From: Candidatus Woesearchaeota archaeon
GTDB lineage: Archaea; Nanobdellota; Nanobdellia; Woesearchaeales; JAFCFN01
Reading direction: 5' to 3'
DNA: 24,417 bases
NCBI GenBank assembly: GCA_017609245.1
Contig: JAFCEI010000005.1
Location: forward strand, 1 to 24,417
Shown here: in pieces, positions 7,858 to 14,645 of the stretch
Layout of the letters: the number at the start of each line of letters is the position of its first letter
Numbering within the stretch: the stretch's first letter is position 1
Translations under genes and position numbers: made by a program
Notes under the pieces: model-generated
Databases searched by the model: none
What the model was told of the DNA's origin: nothing
What the model saw: only the letters and a program-made list of their open reading frames with translations

Positions 7858-8806
7858 ACACCTTCTTAATCTTCGCAACAAAAAACCCTTCTGTATCATT
7901 GTCCTGCGGCCACAATCTCAAACATTTCACAACATTTTTGTTATATTCTGCCCCTTCAAACTTTGTTACAGCGTCGCTTTTTCTGATATCTAATTTGATA
8001 TCTTGTATCTTGGCATTTTTATATTTATCCAATAAAAAGCTGACAACTGCTTCATCTTCTTCAGGCTCTACACTGCATGTTGAATACACCAGTGTTCCGC
8101 CTGGCTTCAAAAGCTCAAAAGCATTTTCAATAAGCTTTCTCTGCAAAATAGCTATCCGTTTGATCATGTTTGGGTTCCACAACCTTAATGTCTTCAGGCT
8201 CTTCCTTATAGTTCCTGTTCCAGAACAGGGAGCATCAACCAGTATCTTGTCAAATCTCAAGTCTCTGAACCTTTCCCCAGACATCTGGGTGATCAATGCA
8301 TTTGTAATACCCATTCTTTGCAGATTGATTCCCAAAGCAGCTATCCGGTCGCCCTTGATGTCATTTGCAATAAAAATCCCTTTGTTTTTCATCAGGGCAG
8401 CTATTTGCGAAGCCTTGCTTCCAGGAGAAGCGCACATATCAAGCACAACCTCGCCTGGCTTAGGGTCAAGCACTATCGGAGGGATCATCGATGCTGCTTC
8501 CTGGACATAGATATATCCCAAAGAATGCTCAACAGTATTCCCAATATCCCTTCTGCCAGTTTCATGCTCGATCCAAAACCCTTCTTTGCACCAGGGAATC
8601 TGCTTAAGCCCCCATTTTTTCATCCTTTTTTTAAGGTCACTGACAGAAATCTTCAGGGCATTAACACGTATGCTTCGCCTTAGAAAAGACAAGGAATATT
8701 TCTTAAACCTGTTAAAATCAGTCAATCTGCTGTAGCGTTCAACAAACTTGTCTTTGAATTCAAGAGTTTCTGTGTTGGGAATCTTCTTAAGCTTATCCAT
8801 AATCAT
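7856..8806 (-). CDS. NOL1/NOP2/Sun family RNA cytosine-C5 methyltransferase
   Basis: A 316-residue SAM-dependent RNA m5C methyltransferase. The SAM-binding motif DMCASPGSKASQ is at residues 123-134, motif IV DAPCSGTG at 191-198 (release Cys194), and motif VI STCSVEPEE at 242-250 (nucleophile Cys244). The N-terminal ~110 residues match the small RNA-binding domain seen in archaeal tRNA m5C enzymes, including RVNALK. Archaeal relatives modify tRNA C48/C49; the substrate here is inferred. Two ATGs lie at the start (8806 and 8800) and either fits the TATA spacing. The C-terminus ends in IKKV directly at the repeat boundary, so the repeat may have set the present stop. It is followed by rnp4, a tRNA-maturation pairing. 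Confidence 0.92.
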   Translation of the reverse strand: MIMDKLKKIPNTETLEFKDKFVERYSRLTDFNRFKKYSLSFLRRSIRVNALKISVSDLKKRMKKWGLKQIPWCKEGFWIEHETGRRDIGNTVEHSLGYIYVQEAASMIPPIVLDPKPGEVVLDMCASPGSKASQIAALMKNKGIFIANDIKGDRIAALGINLQRMGITNALITQMSGERFRDLRFDKILVDAPCSGTGTIRKSLKTLRLWNPNMIKRIAILQRKLIENAFELLKPGGTLVYSTCSVEPEEDEAVVSFLLDKYKNAKIQDIKLDIRKSDAVTKFEGAEYNKNVVKCLRLWPQDNDTEGFFVAKIKKV

Positions 8807-8821
8807 TCTTAAATTTGTAAA

Positions 8822-8837
8822 GATTTATATATTTATT
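8822..8837. promoter_or_regulatory. Shared divergent TATA element
   Basis: The 48-bp gap between the NSUN gene (-) and the LAGLIDADG-like gene (+) holds one nearly symmetric TTTATATATTTAT element. It lies about 25 nt from the start codon of each gene, so a single TATA region could drive two leaderless divergent transcripts. Confidence 0.5.
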
Positions 8838-8854
8838 CTAAACTGCATCCAAAC

Positions 8855-9934
8855 ATGAGAAAAAACAAGATTGCCAGAAAAAACCTAATTAGTTCCAGTT
8901 CCAGAGAAAAAGACAGATTGCTCAAAGAAGCATATGGTTTTTCAAGCCAGGACTTCAGGAACATAAGGGGACAGAACACATTGAAAAAGAAAATACTCTG
9001 TGCTGGGAAGATCTTTCAAAAAAAACTTTTGAAATTAGATCCAAAAGATGCTTCAGCTCAGTTTACAGCAACAAATCTTGCTGCAATCATAAGCAAGGAA
9101 TGGGATGATCCTAAGAAAAAATCCTGGTCAATAGGAAGCAAAATATCAAGATATTTCAAGTCAATGAACCAGTTAAGGGAGATTTGCGAAGTTAGCTATG
9201 GAAATGTGCAGAAAATAAGAGAGATATACCCAGAGGTAGAGATATCTGCGCATGACATAGTCAGAGGCATTACAATCCCGGAAAAGATAGAAAGCAATAT
9301 GCTGACATTATTTGCATTGTATCTTACAAGAGGCTCATTGTACAATCATGGATCTGGGCAGTTCAACCTAAACGCAAGAAAAGAGGACGAGGGGCTGTTC
9401 AAAAAAGTTCTTGGTCCCCTGGTCAACAAGATATTCAACATAGATGACTTGATAAGGCAGTCTGATAACCACAAAACGCCCTGGCTGAATAATTTATATA
9501 GAAAAAGCAGATGCAAGATGGATATAAATTCAAAAGCACACTATACTTTCCTGAAATATGTCATGGGTTTTCCAACTCCAAAAGAAAACATCAAAGTTCC
9601 GATAAGAGATTCAGAAAAAGAGAATTACGCCACATGGGCTGGGCTTGTTGCAGGAACAGGGGAATTTATCAAAGATGTGCTGGTTATGTATAGCCAGGAC
9701 AAAAGATTCATTGAAACAGCTTCGAGCCTTGCAAATAAGATAGGTTTTAGCCCAAAAATATGCAATAAGACAATAAGATTCAAAAATAACCAGGAAGTTG
9801 AACATAGCATAGCATTTGATAAGAAAGATATTGAAAAGATGGTTTCCAGATATGTCCTGATCGATCCTATTTTAGAACAAAAAGGGATATTTGTTAATCC
9901 AACCCATATAGATTATATCAATTTTACCATATAA
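8855..9934 (+). CDS. Degenerate LAGLIDADG-like protein, probably non-nuclease DNA-binding
   Basis: A 359-residue basic protein. Two segments resemble the LAGLIDADG helix: LFALYLTRGSL at residues 152-162 and WAGLVAGTGEF at 261-271. Each is followed by a beta-rich segment and a helix, as in the alpha-beta-beta repeat of these enzymes (FNLNARKEDEGLFKKVLGPL; YSQDKRFIETASSLANKIGF). The acidic catalytic position near the end of each helix is Arg in the first and Thr in the second, so metal-dependent cleavage is unlikely. The N-terminal 130 residues are helical and basic. The closest concept is WhiA-like domesticated homing-endonuclease folds used as regulators. It stands alone, not in an intron or intein. 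Its 3' end overlaps the convergent elp3 by 22 bp. Confidence 0.6.
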   Translation: MRKNKIARKNLISSSSREKDRLLKEAYGFSSQDFRNIRGQNTLKKKILCAGKIFQKKLLKLDPKDASAQFTATNLAAIISKEWDDPKKKSWSIGSKISRYFKSMNQLREICEVSYGNVQKIREIYPEVEISAHDIVRGITIPEKIESNMLTLFALYLTRGSLYNHGSGQFNLNARKEDEGLFKKVLGPLVNKIFNIDDLIRQSDNHKTPWLNNLYRKSRCKMDINSKAHYTFLKYVMGFPTPKENIKVPIRDSEKENYATWAGLVAGTGEFIKDVLVMYSQDKRFIETASSLANKIGFSPKICNKTIRFKNNQEVEHSIAFDKKDIEKMVSRYVLIDPILEQKGIFVNPTHIDYINFTI

Positions 9935-11583
9935 GGCCCCTGCTTTTTATAGCCTTGTTTTCTGAAATATCCTCTTACTCCAACACCGGAGATAACAACA
10001 ATCTTATTCTTGTAATAGGTCTTTGCAATCTTCTCAGCTTTTTGCAGCAGCTGTTTGCCAATTCCTTTGTGCTGCACACTTCCCTTCTTGCCAAACTCTG
10101 CTTGAGTTCCATAAACATGCAGCTCCCTCACCAGTGCACTTTTGCCAGTGATCTCTTTCCTAAGGCTTTGTGAAGGGAATCTCAGTCTGCAGAATCCCAA
10201 TAATATATCATTCTTGACATCCTCCGCACAAATAAAAAACTCCATGCCTTTTGAAGCTTCATATGGCTCAAATAATATCTTGATTTTTTTAGAGATCTTT
10301 TTACCTCTAGGTTCTCTGCACCTGATACATCTGCATTTTATTTTTTTCTTTTTCAGTAATTCCTCAATATACTGCCTTAGATTAGTCATTCCAACACCTG
10401 CTTCTGTAGCATAAGTCGGAATATCTCTTTGAACTCTCATTATTCTGCAATATTCAGGAACTGATTTTTTAAAATCAACAATAAGTTCAGCAGCCTGTTT
10501 TGTTGTCAATGGCTTGTATTTTTTCTGTTTCCATAGATTGTAAAGCCTTGTTCCTTTGACAACCATGCAAGGGTATAGCTTAAGCATATCTGGCCTGAAA
10601 TCAGGATTACTGAATAGCTCCTTAAGCCCTTCCAGATCTTTTTTCCTGCTAACTCCAGGCAATCCAGGCATCATGTGAAAATTTAGCTTAAATCCAAGAT
10701 CTTTCAAGATCCTTATCGATTCAATAGAATCACTTACAGGATGTCCTCTCTGTATATTTTTCAGAACATCATCATAAACACTCTGTATCCCCAGCTCTAC
10801 TTTTGTGCATCCAAGTTCCAACATCTCATTGCCGTGCTTCAGCTTACCATGATCAGGCCTTGTCTCGATTGTCAGTCCGATGCATTTTATGTTTGAGTCC
10901 TCATTCCTACAATGTTCTCTTTTAAGGTCACTCTTGCCTTTCAGTTTTAAGATCTTGGCCCTAACCTTTTTGACCCTTTTCTCGTCATGAATGTCTCCAG
11001 GCAGTTCAAAAAATTTCCTGAACTTAACAACATCAAAAGTATTGTTTTTAAAAAACAGCTTCGAAAAGTCATTCATTGCCTTGAAACAACATGTAACAAA
11101 CTCTCTCTGGTATCTTTTAGAAACAGACGGAAATGTCCCTCCCATGACAATCAAGTCAACTTTTTGGGGCATATGCCCTAGGCAGACATACTGCTCAAGC
11201 CTGTTAAACACCTGCAGATAAGGGTCATACATATTTCTGATAGCCCTTCTTGTTGCAGGCTCTTTTCCAGTATAACTCTGGGGAACACTGCCAAATAAAG
11301 AATCAACACCGCCAGGGCAATACAAGCACCTGCCGTGCGGACATCTCATTGGCTTTGTCATAACAGCTACAGGCGAAACACCAGAGATTGTTCTGCCAGG
11401 CTTTGTCTGAAGATATTTCAGCCTATCTAGATCATCTGCAGAAGCATGCATCAATATTTCAATATTGGTCAGCAGCTTTTTTAGCTTATATTTCTTGCAA
11501 AGCCTGTTCTTTAGCCTGCTAACATCTCTTCCAGACAGTTTTCTTTTTTTCAGCGAATTGATTAGCTCATTGAAAATATCCAT
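9913..11583 (-). CDS. elp3: Elp3-type tRNA uridine-34 carboxymethyltransferase
   Basis: A 556-residue radical-SAM plus GNAT protein. In archaea Elp3 alone makes the cm5U34 modification on tRNA from SAM and acetyl-CoA. The cluster motif CPHGRCLYC is at residues 81-89 (archaeal CX4CX2C), followed by CPGG and the conserved QSYTGKEPA. Other radical-SAM core segments are DLIVMGGTFPS, GLTIETRPD, VELGIQS and HMMPGLPG. A Cys-rich CRCIRCREP segment precedes the GNAT domain (VRELHVYG, then a GIGKQLLQKAE acetyl-CoA loop, ending in GYFRKQGY). The frame stays open upstream to 12129, but that extension is only the antisense of a surface-protein gene; ATG 11583 gives the family N-terminus and lies ~25 nt from a TATA box. 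Confidence 0.94.
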   Translation of the reverse strand: MDIFNELINSLKKRKLSGRDVSRLKNRLCKKYKLKKLLTNIEILMHASADDLDRLKYLQTKPGRTISGVSPVAVMTKPMRCPHGRCLYCPGGVDSLFGSVPQSYTGKEPATRRAIRNMYDPYLQVFNRLEQYVCLGHMPQKVDLIVMGGTFPSVSKRYQREFVTCCFKAMNDFSKLFFKNNTFDVVKFRKFFELPGDIHDEKRVKKVRAKILKLKGKSDLKREHCRNEDSNIKCIGLTIETRPDHGKLKHGNEMLELGCTKVELGIQSVYDDVLKNIQRGHPVSDSIESIRILKDLGFKLNFHMMPGLPGVSRKKDLEGLKELFSNPDFRPDMLKLYPCMVVKGTRLYNLWKQKKYKPLTTKQAAELIVDFKKSVPEYCRIMRVQRDIPTYATEAGVGMTNLRQYIEELLKKKKIKCRCIRCREPRGKKISKKIKILFEPYEASKGMEFFICAEDVKNDILLGFCRLRFPSQSLRKEITGKSALVRELHVYGTQAEFGKKGSVQHKGIGKQLLQKAEKIAKTYYKNKIVVISGVGVRGYFRKQGYKKQGPYMVKLI

Positions 11584-11605
11584 TTTAGTATACAATTTGT
11601 ATATT

Positions 11606-11638
11606 AATTTATAAATATTTACCACAAATTTTATAAAT
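11606..11638. promoter_or_regulatory. Divergent TATA boxes between elp3 and surface-protein operon
   Basis: The 76-bp gap holds two TATA-like elements. TTTATAAATA near 11608-11616, read on the minus strand, is about 25 nt from the elp3 ATG. TTTTATAAAT at 11629-11638, read on the plus strand, is about 25 nt from ATG 11660. Both spacings predict leaderless transcripts. Confidence 0.5.
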
Positions 11639-11659
11639 GTCCAAATTTCAGAGTAGTCC

Positions 11660-12241
11660 ATGGCAAAAGAGGTGTCATTTAGAGCATTATTTATTCTGGC
11701 ATTTGCACTGATAACCATATCAGTATTCTCAACAACATTGATATTAAACCATACTAGCCCTAGCTCAATAACAGGGCGTGTAAGCGGGATAGCGCAGGTA
11801 AATGTGACCAGCATGGTGATGATATCTCTTCCTGTAAATTTTGTAAATTTTGGGCAGATAGGGCCTGGCTCTTCAGATGATACTGAAGATGATGATCCAG
11901 CACCTTTTCTGGTGCAGAATGACGGCACAGTGATCATTAACATCACGATTGAAAGAGATAATTCAAGTACTCCTCTGTTTGAAGGTACTGGAGGAGGAGA
12001 CAACACGACCAGCTTCCAGTTCAAAGCAGACCAATCATCAGAGCATAATGGGTTTGTGCCTGGGCAAAGCCAGATGACCTGGGCAAATGTGCCTGGAACA
12101 ACACCAGTCTTGGTCATCGGCTCTCTCAAATATGCTGATGCTCACGACAGTGCAGAGATAGACCTAAAGATAGATGTTCCTGCAGATGAGCCGCCTGGCC
12201 TGAAATCAGAAACAATCAATTTCATTGCAACACAATCTTAG
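11660..12241 (+). CDS. Signal-anchored surface beta-sandwich protein (paralogue A)
   Basis: A 193-residue protein. Residues about 8-30 are a single N-terminal membrane helix, then a short spacer with an ITGRVSG segment and an all-beta extracellular domain with VNFGQIGPGSSDD, acidic residues DDTEDDDPAPF, VQNDG and EGTGGGDN, ending in FIATQS. It carries several N-glycosylation sequons. It is clearly paralogous to the 195-residue protein two genes downstream, with a shared motif order and roughly half of the residues identical by eye. The domain style (FG-x-I-x-PG-x-S followed by a N-x-G strand) recalls TasA- or camelysin-like fibre proteins, but I would not assign that. First gene of a three-gene unit with strong Shine-Dalgarno sites between genes. 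Confidence 0.8.
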   Translation: MAKEVSFRALFILAFALITISVFSTTLILNHTSPSSITGRVSGIAQVNVTSMVMISLPVNFVNFGQIGPGSSDDTEDDDPAPFLVQNDGTVIINITIERDNSSTPLFEGTGGGDNTTSFQFKADQSSEHNGFVPGQSQMTWANVPGTTPVLVIGSLKYADAHDSAEIDLKIDVPADEPPGLKSETINFIATQS

Positions 12242-12254
12242 GAGGTAAAAAAAG

Positions 12255-12461
12255 ATGGAGACTAAAAATCTATTGGCAATTCTGCTGCTCATAGCTGTAG
12301 TTATATCTGTAGTGGGGACAACGGTAATCCTGAACAGCCTTACAGAAAAAGTAGATGCAACACAGGGGACTGGCCAAGTAAGATTATATGTAACTGAACA
12401 ACCAGTAGAAAACGCCCCGACAACCGGGCTAGTAACACTAAACGTGCTTGAAAAAACATAA
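12255..12461 (+). CDS. Small signal-anchored surface protein
   Basis: A 68-residue protein: an N-terminal membrane helix (residues about 6-27) with the same pattern as its two neighbours, then GTGQVRLYVTEQ and a short extracellular tail ending in LNVLEKT. It resembles the N-terminal module of the flanking paralogues without their beta-sandwich. A strong Shine-Dalgarno (GGAGGT, 12241-12246) lies 8 nt before the ATG. Its function is unknown; it may be a minor subunit or assembly partner of the flanking proteins. Confidence 0.75.
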   Translation: METKNLLAILLLIAVVISVVGTTVILNSLTEKVDATQGTGQVRLYVTEQPVENAPTTGLVTLNVLEKT

Positions 12462-12470
12462 GGAGGTAAA

Positions 12471-13058
12471 ATGAATAAAAAAGGAGAAATGTCAAACAAA
12501 ACACTCGCTGTTCTGGTCATATTGGCAATAGTAATATCTGTTGGCAGCACAATGATGGTTTTAGATAAGATAAAAATAGCGACAACAGGTGCAGCAACAG
12601 GAGTGGCAAAAGTAAATGTGACAGGAGTTGTAGCAATATCGCTGCCGGTGAATACAGTAGACTTTGGAAGCATATTCCAGGGATATTCAGATAACACAAC
12701 AGACAACAATCCTGCGCCATTGAAGGTGCAGAATGATGGCGGAGTTAACGTGAATGTATCAATAGCCAGAGATGGCTCAAGTGCTGCTTTGTTCAGCGGA
12801 ACTGGCGGAGGAGACAACACAGCATCATTCCAGTTCAAGATAGACCAGACAACAGAAACAGGCTCATTTAACTACACAGAATCTACAACAACTTGGACAA
12901 ATGTGCCGGGAACAACAGCTTTAGACAGCGTGATAGCTATGCTTGATTACCAGGACAGTACAGACTCAGCAGAAGTTGATCTGTTGATAAACGTGCCATC
13001 AGATGAGACACCTGGTGCAAAGAACGAAACTCTAGTATTCACAGCTGAGCAGTCTTAA
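12471..13058 (+). CDS. Signal-anchored surface beta-sandwich protein (paralogue B)
   Basis: A 195-residue paralogue of the protein at 11660. The N-terminal membrane helix is at about residues 10-30, followed by TGAATGVAKVNVTG, VDFGSI, the acidic/Asn segment DNTTDNNPAP, VQNDGG, SGTGGGDN and TWTNVPGTTA, ending FTAEQS. GGAGGT lies just 4 nt before ATG 12471; a second ATG at 12489 with GGAG before it is possible and would trim six residues. It is the last gene of the unit and is followed by a T-rich tract. The product is probably exposed at the cell surface, perhaps as a repeated envelope or filament subunit (inference). Confidence 0.8.
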   Translation: MNKKGEMSNKTLAVLVILAIVISVGSTMMVLDKIKIATTGAATGVAKVNVTGVVAISLPVNTVDFGSIFQGYSDNTTDNNPAPLKVQNDGGVNVNVSIARDGSSAALFSGTGGGDNTASFQFKIDQTTETGSFNYTESTTTWTNVPGTTALDSVIAMLDYQDSTDSAEVDLLINVPSDETPGAKNETLVFTAEQS

Positions 13059-13078
13059 ACCTTTTTTTATTTTTTTAT
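13059..13078 (+). terminator. T-rich terminator after the surface-protein trio
   Basis: Right after the TAA is a run of T residues broken only by single A residues (13062-13077). Archaeal RNA polymerase terminates at such T tracts without needing a hairpin. A new TATA element follows immediately. Confidence 0.5.
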
Positions 13079-13087
13079 TATATAAAA
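13078..13087 (+). promoter_or_regulatory. TATA box for the 362-residue protein operon
   Basis: The TTATATAAAA sequence predicts a transcription start near 13105-13112. That lies upstream of ATG 13135, not next to TTG 13180, so the transcript should include the ATG and the interrupted signal peptide. Confidence 0.45.
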
Positions 13088-13134
13088 AATAAATTTTTTT
13101 GAATTGACAAAAAATAAACATCGTCTGGGAAAAC

Positions 13135-13179
13135 ATGGAAAAAAAATACATATTATACCTATAATATATCATTCTCTTC
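13135..13179 (+). other. Signal-peptide start interrupted by in-frame TAA
   Basis: ATG 13135 is in the same frame as the 362-residue protein and encodes MEKKYILYL. It then hits TAA at 13162-13164 and resumes with YIILFLLVIENSSAIG. Without the stop this is a textbook signal peptide: basic n-region, hydrophobic core and a small-residue cleavage region. Either the stop is a mutation or assembly error, or translation begins at a non-ATG codon downstream. Confidence 0.7.
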
Positions 13180-14268
13180 TTGTTGGTAATTGAAAATTCA
13201 TCTGCAATAGGCATCGGACCTCCAAAAGTTGAAGTTGATTTCCAGCCAAACCTTAACAAGGAAATCACTTTTATGGTCCTTAATCAGATCAGTATCCCGA
13301 TACGCGCAGAACTATATGTCAGGGGCGACCTGGCAGAATACATAACACTTGAAAAAGAATATATTGACCTTGATCCAGGAAAAAGCGCGACATTTCAAGT
13401 ATATATAACCCTGCCTTCTAAGATCGACACGCCAGGCCCGAACAATCTCAGGATTGGCGCTTTGGAATCACAGATAACCTCTGAAGCAGGCACTGTTGGA
13501 GCAAAAGCAGGTGTTGAATCAAAACTAATAATAAATGTGCCTTATGAAGGAAAATACATCAAAGCTGACCTTAAAGCAACAGATATTAAAAAGGGTGAGA
13601 TAGTTGATTTTACACTAAGCATATCAAACATAGGAGAAGAATACATTGCTGATCTTGATGCATCTATTGAAATTTATGATTCTGATGACGAAAAAATAGC
13701 TACAATCAAAACAGACAGCATAAGCATAAGCTCTGGAGAAAAAAAAGATATTGCTGCAAAATGGTCTTCTGAAGATGCTGAAGCAGGCATATACAATGCA
13801 ATAGCAAAAATAACATATGATGGAAATGCAAAAGAAGCTGAAACAAAGTTCAGGATAGGAGATGTATTGATAGAGATCTTGGATGTCTCCATAAGCAAAT
13901 TCAAAAAAGGCGAGATAGCAGGCATAAGCCTTTCAGTACAAAGCAAATGGAATGAAGAGATAAAAGACGTGTTCGCTGACATAGAGATCTACCAGGGAGA
14001 CGAACTAGTCGACAGCATAGAAACAAACAAGATAACTCTGGGCAGCTGGGAAAAGAAAACATTAAATGCATACTGGAATACTGCCAACATCAAAAAGGGA
14101 GATTACACAGCAAAAGCTGTTCTGAATTATGCAAACCAGACAACCTACAAAGAATTTGGCATAGAAGTAAAAAGCGGGTTTGAGTTTGGCACAATAACAA
14201 TAATTATATCAATACCTGTTCTCTTCTTCATACTATGGTGGATATTTTGGGCAAAAAAAATATTGTAA
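13180..14268 (+). CDS. Surface protein with NEW3/CARDB-like beta domains and C-terminal anchor
   Basis: A 362-residue reading from TTG 13180; the natural start was probably ATG 13135, now separated by an in-frame TAA. Three Ig-like beta domains of about 100 residues follow: the first (residues ~15-120) resembles the NEW3 domain of COG1470 (LDPGKSATFQVYITLPSK); the second and third have the CARDB-like pattern, each opening with KKGEI and ending in a strand such as KITYDG or AVLNYAN. A C-terminal membrane helix (about 335-358) is followed by KK, so the protein is exported and membrane-anchored. The next gene overlaps by 34 bp. It is probably a cell-envelope protein. If the stop is real and not bypassed, export should fail and the gene would be decaying. 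Confidence 0.8.
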   Translation: MLVIENSSAIGIGPPKVEVDFQPNLNKEITFMVLNQISIPIRAELYVRGDLAEYITLEKEYIDLDPGKSATFQVYITLPSKIDTPGPNNLRIGALESQITSEAGTVGAKAGVESKLIINVPYEGKYIKADLKATDIKKGEIVDFTLSISNIGEEYIADLDASIEIYDSDDEKIATIKTDSISISSGEKKDIAAKWSSEDAEAGIYNAIAKITYDGNAKEAETKFRIGDVLIEILDVSISKFKKGEIAGISLSVQSKWNEEIKDVFADIEIYQGDELVDSIETNKITLGSWEKKTLNAYWNTANIKKGDYTAKAVLNYANQTTYKEFGIEVKSGFEFGTITIIISIPVLFFILWWIFWAKKIL

Positions 14269-14645
14269 TATTAGCAGCAGTTGTCTTGCTCAGCATTATT
14301 GCAGCCATTCTTATTTATCCATATCCGACAGATATACAAGAGCTTGACATCTACTTAAAAGTCGGCAACTATACAGGGATTGATGTAGATACATCAGCAG
14401 TTGTCTTTGGAACAATTATGCCGACTGGAAGGGCAAGCAGGGACATAGTCATAACAAACGAAGACGTCAAACAGCACAAGATAAGAATCAATATAGCTGG
14501 GAAGCTTAAAGATTGGATAACTATGTCTGATAACAGATTTAATCTTGATGCTTCAGAAAACAGGACAATAACCCTGACTATAAATGTGCCTGGCAATGCA
14601 AGATACGGCAATTATACAGACAGATTAATGATAATTTTTGGCTGA
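14235..14645 (+). CDS. Small signal-anchored surface protein
   Basis: A 136-residue protein: a short basic N-terminus, a membrane helix (residues about 9-28), then a single all-beta domain with VVFGTIMPTGRASRD, ending GNYTDRLMIIFG. The FGTIxPxG segment recalls the FGxIxxG segment of the paralogues at 11660 and 12471, so a related beta-sandwich is plausible. It overlaps the upstream gene by 34 bp and its stop shares one base with the next ATG (TGATG), implying translational coupling in a three-gene operon. Confidence 0.75.
   Translation: MVDILGKKNIVILAAVVLLSIIAAILIYPYPTDIQELDIYLKVGNYTGIDVDTSAVVFGTIMPTGRASRDIVITNEDVKQHKIRINIAGKLKDWITMSDNRFNLDASENRTITLTINVPGNARYGNYTDRLMIIFG

Noticed and set aside
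11584..12129. N-terminal extension of the elp3 frame by 182 residues
   Set aside because: It lies antisense to the surface paralogue A gene, is low-complexity, and does not resemble Elp3. The family N-terminus begins at ATG 11583 next to a TATA box.
12206..12838. 210-residue antisense frame resembling the antisense frame over paralogue A
   Set aside because: The similarity only mirrors that of the two paralogous sense genes. It has no start signals and an implausible composition.
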